64,000 nt of DNA from Methanococcoides orientis (GTDB lineage Archaea > Halobacteriota > Methanosarcinia > Methanosarcinales > Methanosarcinaceae). Where the stretch lies: the NCBI RefSeq assembly GCF_021184045.1, contig NZ_CP073710.1:2428685-2492684 (forward strand), given 5' to 3'. The notes below the pieces were generated by a model that saw only the letters and a program-made list of their open reading frames with translations, was not told the origin of the DNA and did no database searches. A program made the translations under genes and the position numbers. This document shows positions 28,863 through 38,947 of this stretch, one piece after another; position 1 is the first letter of the stretch, and every line of letters begins with the position of its first letter.

Positions 28863-29259
28863 TAATATCATCTCCTGCGTCGTCAATCATTTTTCGGTGG
28901 TCAAAAGCTATATCCGGTAGCTCCTTCAGGTCGAATGAGGCTACTTCAGCTGCGTCAGTTGCGGCTTTTGGTTCGCCGTGGCCTATCGCAAGGTAGCATA
29001 CCGATACAGTATGTCCTCTTGGATCTCGCGAAGGCTCTGAATACACTCCTATCAATTTGACAAGATCGATAGATAGTCCGGTCTCTTCATATGCTTCCCT
29101 AATTGCCGCAGCTTCGGTCGTCTCGCCTATCTCCACGAAACCACCCGGTAGTGCAAATCCGTTTTTGAAAGGGGGATTCTTTCTTTTTATCAGTATAATC
29201 TTACCATTTAAGATGATTACGGCATCAACTGTGAGCAGGGGGGTGGTGGGGACTGTCAT
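28840..29259 (-). CDS. NUDIX hydrolase, ADP-ribose pyrophosphatase-like
   Basis: A 139-residue cytoplasmic hydrolase of nucleoside diphosphate derivatives. The Nudix box (G-x5-E-x7-REUxEExGU) is complete, from GGFVEIGETTE to REAYEETGL. The downstream EPSRDPRGHTVSVCYL segment resembles ADP-ribose pyrophosphatases, so that substrate is the best guess. It heads the operon with tfs, pcn and priL and is divergent from artA, with 60 bases between starts. Confidence 0.9.
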   Translation of the reverse strand: MTVPTTPLLTVDAVIILNGKIILIKRKNPPFKNGFALPGGFVEIGETTEAAAIREAYEETGLSIDLVKLIGVYSEPSRDPRGHTVSVCYLAIGHGEPKAATDAAEVASFDLKELPDIAFDHRKMIDDAGDDINGILSKM

Positions 29260-29319
29260 TTGAACAAAACCTTAATACATTTAGCAAGATACTATATATG
29301 ATACCTGTGATAAAGGTGT

Positions 29320-30138
29320 TTGATAATGATAGAAAACGTACTATGGATTGCAGTTGCCCTGATGGTATTATCCTCGATCATACCTGCAACAAGAGGAATA
29401 AAGTTCCTCACAGGTGGGGTAGGGTGGATATTCTTTTCTCTTCATTGGGCATACCAGCCGCTACATTATATTGAGATCAGTGACTATTTTAATGTAGTTC
29501 TGACCCTGGCAATTGCTGCCTTCTGCCTTTTCATGGCACATAATATGATACGTGAGTACAGGGAACCTTCAGAGTCCGGACTGTCTCAGGATACCAATAT
29601 AATTCTGATGGTTACGAGCGCAACGGCAATAGGTTCATTGTTCTACTTCCCTTTCGCGAACATTCCTTCCCTGAACCAGTGGATTATATCCAATGTGACC
29701 AATGCTACAGCTGGTTTGCTTGGCCTTCTGGGTTACAATGTGGAGTCTACATGGCATAAGATAACCTATAATGGTTACACCGTGCAGATCATACTTGCCT
29801 GTACTGCCATCGAAAGTATCGCTCTCTTCACTGGTTTGATAGTTTCCATCAATGTTTCTTTCAAAAGGCTCATGTCAGCTTTCATGATCTCTGTGCCGGT
29901 AATATTTGCACTGAACATTGTCAGGAATGTTTTCGTAATTGCAGCTTATGGTGACCAGTGGTTCGGACCTGAAAGCTTTGAGATAGCTCATCATGTGATC
30001 GCGAAGTTCGGTTCAGCTATTGCGCTCTTTGTGATAGCATATGCAGTGATGCGAATATTGCCTGAGCTCCTTGACATGATCGATGGATTATGGCAAATGA
30101 CAACCCGGCAGATCAGGGATATATTACGGAAAAGCTAA
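29320..30138 (+). CDS. artA: archaeosortase A
   Basis: Polytopic membrane transpeptidase (272 aa, about seven helices) that processes surface proteins with a PGF-CTERM sorting signal and links them to a membrane lipid. The catalytic triad of the exosortase/archaeosortase family is visible: Cys in ILACTAIES, Arg in NIVRNVFVI, and His in AHHVIAK. Two phospholipid genes follow directly. In Haloferax the homologues of all three are required for C-terminal lipid attachment (established knowledge), so the operon here suggests the same pathway. Target proteins are not in this window. Confidence 0.92.
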   Translation: MIMIENVLWIAVALMVLSSIIPATRGIKFLTGGVGWIFFSLHWAYQPLHYIEISDYFNVVLTLAIAAFCLFMAHNMIREYREPSESGLSQDTNIILMVTSATAIGSLFYFPFANIPSLNQWIISNVTNATAGLLGLLGYNVESTWHKITYNGYTVQIILACTAIESIALFTGLIVSINVSFKRLMSAFMISVPVIFALNIVRNVFVIAAYGDQWFGPESFEIAHHVIAKFGSAIALFVIAYAVMRILPELLDMIDGLWQMTTRQIRDILRKS

Positions 30139-30149
30139 GGACTTCAGAA

Positions 30150-30779
30150 ATGTTAGCTAAAGATTCGACTTCATGGGTCGCTATTGTGGGCCTGTTAGCT
30201 CTGGCGAGCACAATAGTATCCAATTTTACAGGTCTTGGATTACTTCGTTACCTGTCATATCTTTGTCTTGCTCTCTTTATCTTTGTAGTATGGTTCTTCA
30301 GGGACCCTGAAAGGACAACAAAGATATGTGACCATTGTCTGTTCTCTGCTGCTGATGGTAAGGTAATAGATATCAGCAATGGCAAGGTCTGCGTTTTCAT
30401 GAACGTTCATAATGTTCATGTCAACCGTGCCCCTATCTCCGGAACCATCCGGGGCATAACTCATATAAAAGGCGGGCATATACCAGCTTTCAATAAGGAT
30501 TCTGAAAGGAACGAGCGTACGATCACAGTTATTGAAAGCAGCCACGGGGATGTGGAAGTTACTCAGATAGCTGGTGTTCTGGTTCGTAGGATAGTGTCAT
30601 ATTTGAAGGTGGGGGACAAGGTGGCCAGTGGACAAAAGATCGGGATGATACGCTTTGGTTCCCGGGTCGATGTGACAATTCCCTCTGATTTTGAGATATC
30701 GTGCAAGGTCGGTGACCGTGTGTATGCAGGGGAAACCATGATCGCAAAAGAAAAAGGATTCAAGAGGAAAAAACAATGA
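30150..30779 (+). CDS. asd: archaetidylserine decarboxylase
   Basis: Pyruvoyl-dependent decarboxylase converting archaetidylserine to archaetidylethanolamine. It has N-terminal hydrophobic helices (WVAIVGLLALASTIVSN and LSYLCLALFIFVVWFF) and a soluble catalytic domain with VFMNVHNVHVNRAP. The self-cleavage site is Gly-Ser in IRFGSRVDV, whose Ser becomes the pyruvoyl group. I chose ATG 30150 because AAGGA is 8 bases upstream; ATG 30090 would overlap artA by 49 bases and add 20 residues. The stop overlaps the pssA start by 4 bases. Confidence 0.92.
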   Translation: MLAKDSTSWVAIVGLLALASTIVSNFTGLGLLRYLSYLCLALFIFVVWFFRDPERTTKICDHCLFSAADGKVIDISNGKVCVFMNVHNVHVNRAPISGTIRGITHIKGGHIPAFNKDSERNERTITVIESSHGDVEVTQIAGVLVRRIVSYLKVGDKVASGQKIGMIRFGSRVDVTIPSDFEISCKVGDRVYAGETMIAKEKGFKRKKQ

Positions 30780-31456
30780 TGTTCAAAACCCTCCGGGTCC
30801 CGGATCTTATGACACTTGGGAATGCCCTTTTTGGCATGATGGCGATCTTCAGTGCATGCTCCGGGTATGATGACCTTGCTTTCATACTCATCCTTTTCGC
30901 AGCTATTGCTGATGGCATGGATGGTTTTCTGGCACGTCGGATGCCTAACAGTGCTATCGGTGAGTATCTGGATTCCCTTGCAGATGCTATCTCCTTTGGT
31001 GTTGCACCTGCAGCTGCCTTATATTTCATCTATGGTTATTCTCATCCTTACCTAATGGCCATTGTGGCATGCTTCTATCTGTTCTGTGGAATTATAAGAC
31101 TTGCAAGGTTCAACACAAAACAGAAAACTATCTCTGATTTTGAAGGTCTGCCTATAACCGCAGCTGCTGTAGTGATTGCTTCCTATCTGCTCATGGCAGA
31201 CAGGTACGTCCAGTTCTACGGAGTTATCGCAATTATGCTGTTGCTCTCTTTGCTTATGGTAAGTGAGTATCCTTATCCTAAGTTGAGGGGTTCAAAAGCA
31301 ATGGCTTTTGTAGCCATCGTATTCATTTTACCCATAGCATCCTACATTGTATTGCCTGCATATCTTCCAATATTCTCAACAGCAATGTTCCTGCTTCTAT
31401 TACTTTATCTTGAGTCTCCTATTATGAGGGTTCCAAGAAAGTATTATGAGGATTAA
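30776..31456 (+). CDS. pssA: archaetidylserine synthase
   Basis: Membrane CDP-alcohol phosphatidyltransferase (226 aa) joining CDP-archaeol and serine. The family motif D-G-x2-A-R-x8-G-x3-D-x3-D is intact (DGFLARR ... GEYLDSLAD). About six membrane helices follow. It overlaps the decarboxylase by 4 bases, so translation is coupled: PssA makes archaetidylserine, Asd decarboxylates it, and ArtA may use the product as lipid anchor. A terminator hairpin follows. Confidence 0.93.
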   Translation: MMFKTLRVPDLMTLGNALFGMMAIFSACSGYDDLAFILILFAAIADGMDGFLARRMPNSAIGEYLDSLADAISFGVAPAAALYFIYGYSHPYLMAIVACFYLFCGIIRLARFNTKQKTISDFEGLPITAAAVVIASYLLMADRYVQFYGVIAIMLLLSLLMVSEYPYPKLRGSKAMAFVAIVFILPIASYIVLPAYLPIFSTAMFLLLLLYLESPIMRVPRKYYED

Positions 31457-31487
31457 TGGGGCTTGAGTGGGAATTTAAAATAGAGAT

Positions 31488-31508
31488 GGGGGCTTCAAAC
31501 CCCCTTTT
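31488..31508 (+). terminator. intrinsic terminator of artA-asd-pssA
   Basis: GGGGG and CCCCC separated by 7 bases, followed by TTTT. It stands between the convergent pssA and clpB genes; the T-run orientation fits the plus-strand operon. Confidence 0.7.
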
Positions 31509-31514
31509 AATGTC

Positions 31515-34121
31515 TTATTCTTCAGCCTGACTGGTCACTTCCACAGTTATGCCGCGTTCGTTCGCATCCACAACGATCGTGCATCCTTCGAGAGCTTTAC
31601 CTTCAACGATCAGTTTTGCAACTGCTGTCTCGACCTCGTTCTGAATGACACGTTTAAGTGGTCGTGCTCCGAAAGACTCGCTGTATCCTGCATCTCCAAG
31701 ATAATGCTTTGCAGCATCGGTGAGCTCAAGGCTAATCCTCTTCTCCTTGAGCCTGTGGACAAGGTCTGCAACCTTAATATCTACGATCTGCACAAGCTGG
31801 TCCTTTGTCAGCGGCCTGAAGATGGCAAGTTCATCGATACGGTTGATGAACTCCGGTCTGAAGTGTTTGGTCAGCTCGTTCTGTGCCATCTCCTGCATAC
31901 TGGCGTATTCTTCCCCCTTCTCGAGCTTTGAGATGGCGTAGTCCACGCAGATGTTCGATGTCATGATGATCAACGTGTTCTTGAAGTTCACAGTTCTTCC
32001 GTGTGAATCTGTCAGGCGTCCATCATCAAGTATCTGGAGCATGACATTGAATACATCATGGTGGGCCTTTTCGATCTCATCGAACAGAACCACTGAATAT
32101 GGTCTCCTGCGTACTGCTTCGGTAAGCTGCCCTCCTTCTTCATGGCCGATGTAGCCCGGCGGCGCACCGATCAGCCTTGATACAGTGTGCTTTTCCATGT
32201 ATTCGGACATGTCGATGCGGATCATGTTGTTCTCATCATCGAAGAGCTCAGTTGCCAGTGCTTTGGCAAGCTCTGTCTTACCCACGCCGGTAGGTCCGAG
32301 GAAAATGAAGCTTCCGATAGGCCTCTTCGGGTCCTTGATGCCTGCATAGGCACGGATGACAGCGTCGGAGACAGCTTTTACTGTTTCATCCTGTCCGATC
32401 AATCTCTCATGGAGCTTGTCTTCCAGGTGGATAAGCTTCTCTCGTTCTCCTTCCATGAGCTTCGTGATCGGGATGTTCGTCCACTGGCTGACTACCTGTG
32501 CAATCTCCTCTTCACCAACTTCTTCTTTGAGAAGCATCTCCTCCTGCTGCTCCTGAAGCTTTGCTTCCTCCTCATTATACTGGTGCTCAAGAGGTGCCAG
32601 TGTGCCGTATTTCAGCTTTGAGGCCTGTTCAAAGTCCCCGCTGTTCTCAGCAAGTTCAAGCTGGATCTTTATCTCTTCGATCTGTTGTTTTAAGGAACTC
32701 AGGTTTGCGATGATGTCCTTCTCTCCCTGCCATTTTGCACGCATTGCGTCGGACTCGGCACGGATGTCTGCAAGCTCTTTCTCAAGGTCTGCAAGCCGTT
32801 CTTTTGAAACCGCATCCTTCTCTTTCCTGAGTGCTTCGCGCTCGATCTCGAGTTGGAGGATCTTCCTGTCGGCTTCGTCCAGTTCCGGTGGTTTGCTGTC
32901 TATGGATGTCCTGACCTTTGCAGCAGCCTCGTCCACAAGATCGATGGCCTTGTCAGGCAGGAACCTGTCCGAGATGTAACGGTCGCTGAGAACTGCTGCT
33001 GCCACAAGTGCAGTATCCTTAAGCCTCACTCCGTGGTGGACCTCATATCTCTCTTTCAATCCTCTCAGGATGGAGATGGTGTTCTCTACATCTGGCTGGT
33101 CCACCAGTACAGGCAGGAAACGTCTCTCAAGAGCTGCATCCTTCTCGATGTACTTGCGATATTCATCAAGGGTCGTAGCACCGATACAGTGTAGTTCCCC
33201 CCTTGCAAGCATTGGTTTTAGCAGGTTGCCTGCATCCATGGCGCCTTCAGTGGCACCTGCACCTACTATGGTGTGTAACTCGTCGATAAAGAGGATGATC
33301 TGTCCTTCTGAGTCTGCAACTTCCTTCAGGACCGCTTTGAGGCGTTCCTCAAACTCTCCTCGAAACTTTGCTCCGGCGATCAGTGAACCCATGTCAAGTG
33401 CGATGATCTTCTTATCTTTCATGGCATCGGGAACATCTCTTTTTGCAATACGCAATGCAAGACCTTCGACAATCGCGGTCTTTCCTACACCTGCTTCTCC
33501 GATGAGGACGGGGTTGTTCTTCCTGCGCCTGGAAAGGATCTCTATGGTGTGTCTGATCTCCTGGTCCCTTCCGATCACAGGGTCAAGCTTTCCCTGTGCA
33601 GCAAGTTCGGTAAAGTCAATTCCGTATTTTTTGAGCGGTTCCATGGTGTCTTCGGGATTTTCACTTGTAATGCGTCGGTTCCCCCTTAGTTCTTTTATGG
33701 CCTGTAAAGCGGCTTCAAGTGTGATCCCAGCTTCTCCAAGTATGCGATAGCTGGGACTTCCTTTCTCTTTTAGTAATGCTATGAGCAGGTGCTCAACGCT
33801 GACATATTCATCGTTCATTGAACGAGCTTCCTTGTCAGCAGTATCGAGTACCCTGTTATATGACTGGCTTACGTATGCCTGCTCACTTCCCGGGCCTGAT
33901 ACCTGTGGGAGTCCGGATAAATGCTCCTCTAGCTTTTGGACAATCGTCTGTGTGTCAGTACCCATATTGTTGAGAAGTGTAGGTACAAGGCCGCTATCCT
34001 GTTCCATTAATGCAAGGAACAGATGTTCACAATCTGTCTGCTGGTTATAGTACCTTGCAGAAATGGTGAATGATTTCTGGACAGCTTCCTGTGCTTTCTG
34101 TGTAAAACGGTTTAGATCCAT
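31515..34121 (-). CDS. clpB: ClpB disaggregase (Hsp104/ClpB chaperone)
   Basis: Hexameric AAA+ protein (868 aa) that, with DnaK, resolubilises aggregates. Order: N-terminal Clp repeats ([15 protein letters not shown]), first AAA domain with Walker [14 protein letters not shown], a coiled-coil M domain (about residues 400-530, [17 protein letters not shown]), second AAA domain with [12 protein letters not shown] and Walker [15 protein letters not shown]. It has no ClpP-binding tripeptide loop that I can see. A strong Shine-Dalgarno, AAGGAGG, precedes the ATG. The divergent wHTH gene (34451) is a likely regulator. ClpB is usually bacterial, so an ancient transfer is plausible. Confidence 0.96.
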   Translation of the reverse strand: MDLNRFTQKAQEAVQKSFTISARYYNQQTDCEHLFLALMEQDSGLVPTLLNNMGTDTQTIVQKLEEHLSGLPQVSGPGSEQAYVSQSYNRVLDTADKEARSMNDEYVSVEHLLIALLKEKGSPSYRILGEAGITLEAALQAIKELRGNRRITSENPEDTMEPLKKYGIDFTELAAQGKLDPVIGRDQEIRHTIEILSRRRKNNPVLIGEAGVGKTAIVEGLALRIAKRDVPDAMKDKKIIALDMGSLIAGAKFRGEFEERLKAVLKEVADSEGQIILFIDELHTIVGAGATEGAMDAGNLLKPMLARGELHCIGATTLDEYRKYIEKDAALERRFLPVLVDQPDVENTISILRGLKERYEVHHGVRLKDTALVAAAVLSDRYISDRFLPDKAIDLVDEAAAKVRTSIDSKPPELDEADRKILQLEIEREALRKEKDAVSKERLADLEKELADIRAESDAMRAKWQGEKDIIANLSSLKQQIEEIKIQLELAENSGDFEQASKLKYGTLAPLEHQYNEEEAKLQEQQEEMLLKEEVGEEEIAQVVSQWTNIPITKLMEGEREKLIHLEDKLHERLIGQDETVKAVSDAVIRAYAGIKDPKRPIGSFIFLGPTGVGKTELAKALATELFDDENNMIRIDMSEYMEKHTVSRLIGAPPGYIGHEEGGQLTEAVRRRPYSVVLFDEIEKAHHDVFNVMLQILDDGRLTDSHGRTVNFKNTLIIMTSNICVDYAISKLEKGEEYASMQEMAQNELTKHFRPEFINRIDELAIFRPLTKDQLVQIVDIKVADLVHRLKEKRISLELTDAAKHYLGDAGYSESFGARPLKRVIQNEVETAVAKLIVEGKALEGCTIVVDANERGITVEVTSQAEE

Positions 34122-34450
34122 TTGAACCTCCTTATGTTATGGTCATGTAATGGTTTGTTCTACTTCATGTGATCAATATATGGATTACATGTGCGTACTC
34201 AACAATGACCCAATTGCATCTTGAAGCATACTCCCCTTGCTTACTTGATAGCATAATTGTATTTCCAGATCACAATCGGGTATTTTTGTGAGCTGCATTA
34301 TTTAACACTTCAAATTGTTTGTTCTAGTACTTAAGCATTTTGTATAATTCGGGAATACATTTCTATTTTATGCTATTCATTTTAATTTTATCGATATCAT
34401 ATAAACAAAAACAAGAAGGTATATATGCTTTGAACCTCAATGTATAATTG
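34122..34450. promoter_or_regulatory. divergent promoter region of clpB and its putative regulator
   Basis: For clpB (minus strand) a TATA-like CATATATT lies near 34174-34182 and a strong SD near 34127-34134. Two inverted copies of CATGTAAT/ATTACATG, at 34144-34151 and 34184-34191, bracket the clpB core promoter. For the plus-strand gene, GGTATATATGC at about 34419-34429 is a TATA box 25 bases from ATG 34451, implying a leaderless transcript. The middle part is AT-rich without an ORF. Confidence 0.55.
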
Positions 34451-34858
34451 ATGGCTCATCAGATCATTCTTATCAATATTGAAAAACCTGTGGAAAAAGA
34501 TCTCGAGAAAGATATTCACTGGTTTTGCGATAGCTTTGGTCTTTCCTCTGGCAGGGATGTCGAGAATATTTCCAAAAAGATCGTCATGGACCTGCTTTCA
34601 AATCTGTCTCATGATGAAGGAGTTACTTCTGAAATGCTTGCACGCTCTCTGGGTATCAATTTATCCCGGGTAAATCATCACCTTCGCAACCTTATAGGTT
34701 CTGGTCTTGTATATCGAAGAAAAAAGCTGCTGTATCTTCGTGGAGGGAGCCTTAAAGCTGCTGTCTGTGAGATGAGGAAAGATTCTGAAAGGATATTCGA
34801 TGAACTGGAGAAGATCGCAGAAGATATCGATAATGAGGTCGGCTTGAGAAGTAGATGA
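34451..34858 (+). CDS. winged-helix transcriptional regulator beside clpB
   Basis: DNA-binding protein of 135 aa. The central region (DLLSNLSHDEGVTSEMLARS then INLSRVNHHLRNLIGSGLV) is an ArsR/MarR-like winged helix, followed by a wing (YRRKKLLYLRGG) and a C-terminal helix probably for dimerisation. The N-terminus is a short acidic-basic extension. Divergence from clpB and the paired half-sites around the clpB promoter suggest a heat-shock or stress repressor; that link is inferred. ATG 34451 is used rather than TTG 34448. Confidence 0.82.
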   Translation: MAHQIILINIEKPVEKDLEKDIHWFCDSFGLSSGRDVENISKKIVMDLLSNLSHDEGVTSEMLARSLGINLSRVNHHLRNLIGSGLVYRRKKLLYLRGGSLKAAVCEMRKDSERIFDELEKIAEDIDNEVGLRSR

Positions 34859-34988
34859 GCTTTAGCTTCCTGTTTTTGATGTCTTGATTAGAATGGTTCG
34901 GCACTCTTATATATTGCATGCTTATATATTATATTTTGAATGATTGTGGGGTACAGTTATTCATATTCGGTTTCAGGGAGGTATTCCT

Positions 34989-36182
34989 ATCACCGCAAAT
35001 GATGCATCTGGCGTAAAAGATGATCCTGACGCAGATCAGATGAGATCTTCTTCTAAAGAAAAGTTCAAGGGGGTAATCTCCGGTAATAAAAATATGGAGG
35101 GGATGATCAAAAGCAGAGAGTCCCTTTTAAGGAATGTTCTGGAAGCTACAGATGATGGTATATCCTTTTTTGATAACCACGGAACGATCAGGCTGACGAA
35201 CAATAAGTTCAGGGAGATCTGGGATATTCCTGATGAGTCTGAAATTGGGAAGGATTATATCGAGGCATTTACCAAATATGGTGTACCTCAACTGAAAAAT
35301 GCAAGTGAGGTCCTTTCAAAGGTTAAGACGTTTTCAAGATCGATTGAAAGAGATTCAGATATCCTTTATTTCAGTGATGGTCGCATTTTTGAGTACCATC
35401 TTTTCCCTGTTATCACAGATGGTATGGTCAAAGGACATGTTTGCAGTTATCGTGATATCACGATGAGGAAAAAGGTGGAGTATGATCTTCAGGAATATGC
35501 CCGGGAACTGGAACGCTCAAATGAGCTTAAGGATCTTTTCACTGATATCATACGCCATGACCTGCTGAATCCTGCAGGTCTTGTCAAAGGATTTGTTGAA
35601 ATATTACTTAAAAGGGAGTTCGATCCGGATACTACTGGAAAACTCCTTGCTATTGAAAGAAGTAATAAAAAGCTTATCGACATGATCGAATCAGCTTCCA
35701 AGCTTTCAAGGCTGGAATCTACAAGTGAACTGGAATTCAAGGAATTGAATGTTGGTGCATTTTTGAGGATGGCAATAGAGGCTCTTCGTGTTCAGTTCAA
35801 AAGTAAGAATATAGTTCTTGAAAACAATGCAAATGGTATCTATAAAGCAAAAATAAGTCCGGTGCTGGAAGAAGTTTTTGCGAATTTACTTTCAAATGCA
35901 GTAAAATATAGTCCTGAGAACAGCAAGGTGATTGTTGATATTCTTGACAATGGTGAAGAGTGGAAGGTAACAGTAACTGATTTCGGTGAAGGGGTTGCTG
36001 ATGAGGATAAACCGTACGTTTTCGAAAGGTTCAAACGTGTTAACAAGGCTGCAGTGAAAGGAACGGGCTTGGGTCTTGCTATTGTCAAAAGGATAATTGA
36101 CCTGCACGGCGGTGAGGTAGGCGTGGAAGATAATCCTGCAGGCAATGGAAGTGTTTTCTGGGTAACTGTAAAGAAAGCCTGA
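34989..36182 (+). CDS. PAS-domain sensor histidine kinase
   Basis: Soluble histidine kinase. After a charged N-terminus comes a PAS domain (LLRNVLEATDDGISFFDNHG to CSYRDITMRKKVE), a coiled-coil linker, a HisKA domain with the phospho-accepting His in DIIRHDLLNPAG, and a HATPase with N box NLLSNAVKYSPENSK, G1 DFGEGV, F box YVFERFKR and G2 GTGLGLAIVK. No membrane helix. The start is uncertain: TTG 34944 lies only about 15 bases after a TATA box (34921-34935); the best SD (GGGAGG, 34976-34981) points at an in-frame ATC (34989); the first in-frame ATG is 35040. All give an intact PAS domain. Confidence 0.85.
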   Translation: MTANDASGVKDDPDADQMRSSSKEKFKGVISGNKNMEGMIKSRESLLRNVLEATDDGISFFDNHGTIRLTNNKFREIWDIPDESEIGKDYIEAFTKYGVPQLKNASEVLSKVKTFSRSIERDSDILYFSDGRIFEYHLFPVITDGMVKGHVCSYRDITMRKKVEYDLQEYARELERSNELKDLFTDIIRHDLLNPAGLVKGFVEILLKREFDPDTTGKLLAIERSNKKLIDMIESASKLSRLESTSELEFKELNVGAFLRMAIEALRVQFKSKNIVLENNANGIYKAKISPVLEEVFANLLSNAVKYSPENSKVIVDILDNGEEWKVTVTDFGEGVADEDKPYVFERFKRVNKAAVKGTGLGLAIVKRIIDLHGGEVGVEDNPAGNGSVFWVTVKKA

Positions 36183-36274
36183 TATTTCTTCCTGTTCTAT
36201 TGCTTTCAGGTGACCGTATTAACTTTATATTTTCAGGTCAATTTCGCTGCAGCAATGATCATGGTAGGTAACAT

Positions 36275-36631
36275 ATGGCCGAAAACACAATAACTGACAG
36301 GGATAACGTCTTTTTTGAAGCTGGAATTAAACTTGGAGCTTTGTATCATCAGTTCACCGGTTCTCCTGTGAGCCTGAGGACGGTGGAAAGTCTTGAGACT
36401 GCTATTGCGCAGAGTATCTCGGTTCAACCTTGTGTGGAGGGGATAACCGTTTCTATCGACAGGGATATGGTACGCTCAAAGCTTAATGATGAGTTTGGTT
36501 ACTGTGAGCTGGAAGGTCGCATGCTCAATGTCCAGATCGATGCAAAATACGGCTCTGTAAGGGCACATGTTTCAATGGAGTTCAACAAAGAACTGGATTA
36601 TCCGTTAATGAAAATAGATGAGATCTATTGA
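36275..36631 (+). CDS. mptD: dihydroneopterin aldolase, archaeal MptD type
   Basis: Archaeal 7,8-dihydroneopterin aldolase (118 aa) of the methanopterin pathway, unrelated to bacterial FolB. The N-terminal segment FFEAGIKLGALYHQFTGSPVS is diagnostic for the family; a conserved acidic end EFNKELDYPLMKIDEIY follows. It releases glycolaldehyde to give 6-hydroxymethyldihydropterin. The gene stands alone between the kinase and the convergent hisC; the stop codon lies in a hairpin. Confidence 0.9.
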   Translation: MAENTITDRDNVFFEAGIKLGALYHQFTGSPVSLRTVESLETAIAQSISVQPCVEGITVSIDRDMVRSKLNDEFGYCELEGRMLNVQIDAKYGSVRAHVSMEFNKELDYPLMKIDEIY

Positions 36632-36651
36632 CTGCCTTTATCAGGCAGTCA
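36629..36651. terminator. hairpin between convergent mptD and hisC
   Basis: A perfect 9-bp inverted repeat, TGACTGCCT / AGGCAGTCA, with a 5-base loop begins at the mptD stop codon. There is no T-run, so it may act as a 3' end or stability element for both convergent transcripts. Confidence 0.5.
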
Positions 36652-36678
36652 GATAGATGTCTTTAAGGTGTGAACGGC

Positions 36679-37767
36679 TCAGATGGAAGAAAAGCCTTCC
36701 ACTATCCTTTTGTTCTGTTCTTCTGTTCCAATGGTTATGCGTATGAGTGAATCTCCTGCATTGGCAAAGGATGTACAGTCACGCACAATGATCCCTTTTT
36801 TGAGTAATTCTGTGGTAACATCACGTGCTTTGTGTGGGGTTACGTCAACAAGGACAAAGTTTGCCTGAGTGTCATATACTTTGAACGGGATGTTATCCTG
36901 AAGATACTTCTTGCCCGTACGTGCCAGATCAATGCTTTTGTTGAGGTGCTCGGTATCTGAAAGCGCAGCAACACCTGCAGCTACTGCTGCGGAGCTTACA
37001 TTGAATGGAGTTGCTATCTTCATGTATTCTTCCTTGAGCCATATTGGGAGCATGCCGTATCCGATCCTCATTCCGGCAAGACCGAATGCTTTTGAGAATG
37101 TCCTTCCGACGATGATATTGTCATATTTTGGAACAAGATGTGCGATATTCTTGTCAGAAAATTCCACGTATGCTTCGTCAACGAAAACAAGGGCTTCAGT
37201 GGCTTCTGCGATCCGCAGTATGTCTTCTTCCGGTACTACATTGCCTGAAGGGTTGTTGGGTGAGCACAGGAAAATTATCTTTGTTCGTGGTGTGATTGCA
37301 TCGAGTACTTTTTCAACATCCACTGAGAAATCCTCTTCACGCTGTACATAAACAGGAACTGCACCGTTTGCACGTGCAGATATCTCATAGTAGGAGAACG
37401 TTGGCGTTGTAAGGATGACCTCATCACCGCGGCTGATGACAAGTCTTGTGAGTCCGTCCAGAAGTCCGTCCATGCCGGGGCCCGATGCTACAATATGGTC
37501 TGCATCTATGCCGGTGTATTCTGATATCGCTTCCACGAGCTCACGGGCATCGGCAGATGGATAAATACTGATCGCCTGTGCATCTTTTATGAGCGCTTCC
37601 ACTGCTTTTGGTGATGGGCCCAGGGGGTTCTCGTTCGAACCAAGCTTGATGACAGATGCAGGGTCCAGTCCATAGGTCCTGACAATATCATCAATTGATT
37701 TGCCGGGAACATATTTTGCAATGGATGCTATTTCTTCCTTTATCAGATCATATCTGGGCAAGTACAT
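36679..37767 (-). CDS. hisC: histidinol-phosphate aminotransferase
   Basis: PLP-dependent class I/II aminotransferase (362 aa) of histidine synthesis. Seen: substrate segment [12 protein letters not shown], the SPNNPSGN motif, Asp in FVDEAYVEF, the PLP-lysine in [18 protein letters not shown], and the C-terminal Arg in SLIRITIGT. The start overlaps the end of argD by 20 bases, indicating translational coupling of two amino-acid aminotransferase genes. The rest of the his pathway is not nearby. Confidence 0.95.
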   Translation of the reverse strand: MYLPRYDLIKEEIASIAKYVPGKSIDDIVRTYGLDPASVIKLGSNENPLGPSPKAVEALIKDAQAISIYPSADARELVEAISEYTGIDADHIVASGPGMDGLLDGLTRLVISRGDEVILTTPTFSYYEISARANGAVPVYVQREEDFSVDVEKVLDAITPRTKIIFLCSPNNPSGNVVPEEDILRIAEATEALVFVDEAYVEFSDKNIAHLVPKYDNIIVGRTFSKAFGLAGMRIGYGMLPIWLKEEYMKIATPFNVSSAAVAAGVAALSDTEHLNKSIDLARTGKKYLQDNIPFKVYDTQANFVLVDVTPHKARDVTTELLKKGIIVRDCTSFANAGDSLIRITIGTEEQNKRIVEGFSSI

Positions 37768-38932
37768 CCACCACCGTGTCGATCTGTTCTTTGGTGATAA
37801 CCAGAGGAGGTGCGATACGGATTACTTTCTCGGATGTACAGTTAAGGAGCACTCCGTTTTCCCTTGCAAGGTCTACAATGTCTGCACAGGGTTTGTTGAT
37901 CTCCACGCCGATCATAAGGCCACGTCCGCGAACTTCCACGATGTTGTCGAGTTCAAGTGAGTTGAGCTTGTCCATGAAGTACTTGCCCATCTGTGCTGAG
38001 CGGTCCACAAGACCTTCGTCTCTGATCACGCCTATGGATGCAAGGGATGCAGCACATGCCAGTGGTCCGCCTCCGAAGGTTGCAGCATGCTGGCTCTTTC
38101 CAAAGGATATGCCATCACGTGCCACAATGGCACCCATGGGGAATCCTCCGCCGATTGCTTTTGCCATGGTCATAATGTCAGGAACTACCTTTGAATGGTC
38201 TTTACAGAACCACTTTCCTGTCCTTCCAAAACCAGTCTGGACCTCGTCGAATATCAGGACCATATCGTTCTCGTCACAGATCTCACGTACCTCTTTTAGG
38301 TACTCATCTGATGGGACATTGATTCCACCTTCTCCCTGTATTGGTTCGACGATAACTGCTGCAGTATCTTTTGTTATTTCATCCCTGATCGCCTGTGCAT
38401 CATTGTAGGCAACGAACTTTTCACCCTGTATAAGAGGTTCAAATGGTGTCCTGTAAATGGATTTGTGTGTAACTGTGAGGGAGCCCATTGTACGGCCGTG
38501 GAATGAGTGTTCCGCTGCGATGAACTCGGTCTTTCCTGTTGTGACCCTTGCCAGTTTCATTGCAGCCTCAACGGCTTCGGTACCGGAGTTACAGAAGAAT
38601 GCACGGCCCATGTTGGTAATATTGATAAGTTCCTCGGCAAGTTGTGCCTGCACATCGGTATAGTATATGTTTGAAACGTGTATGAGCTTCTCCGCCTGCT
38701 TACTGATCGCTTCTACGACGCGAGGGTGGCAGTGTCCCACATTGTTCACGGCAATCCCTGCCACACAATCGATGAACTCATTACCGTTTATGTCGCGGAC
38801 AACTGAGCCTTTCCCGCTCTCAAGAGCGATGGGCTGGCGTGTGTATGTCTGCATTACGTACTTTTCATCCTGTTCTACAATTGATTTGTAATCTTTTGAT
38901 AGGGTAGTCTCTTTGGTCATAGAATACCTCAA
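37748..38932 (-). CDS. argD: acetylornithine aminotransferase
   Basis: Class III PLP aminotransferase (394 aa) converting N-acetylglutamate semialdehyde to acetylornithine in arginine synthesis. Markers: [43 protein letters not shown], the Asp in [14 protein letters not shown] and the PLP-lysine in [15 protein letters not shown]. Could also act on succinyl-diaminopimelate as in other dual enzymes. First gene of argD-hisC. Confidence 0.95.
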   Translation of the reverse strand: MRYSMTKETTLSKDYKSIVEQDEKYVMQTYTRQPIALESGKGSVVRDINGNEFIDCVAGIAVNNVGHCHPRVVEAISKQAEKLIHVSNIYYTDVQAQLAEELINITNMGRAFFCNSGTEAVEAAMKLARVTTGKTEFIAAEHSFHGRTMGSLTVTHKSIYRTPFEPLIQGEKFVAYNDAQAIRDEITKDTAAVIVEPIQGEGGINVPSDEYLKEVREICDENDMVLIFDEVQTGFGRTGKWFCKDHSKVVPDIMTMAKAIGGGFPMGAIVARDGISFGKSQHAATFGGGPLACAASLASIGVIRDEGLVDRSAQMGKYFMDKLNSLELDNIVEVRGRGLMIGVEINKPCADIVDLARENGVLLNCTSEKVIRIAPPLVITKEQIDTVVDVLAQI

Positions 38933-38947
38933 AATTAGTTATGTTCG

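Noticed and set aside
33070-33750. Long plus-strand ORF opposite clpB
   Set aside because: Ser-rich antisense reading of the AAA+ domain; composition typical of shadow frames.
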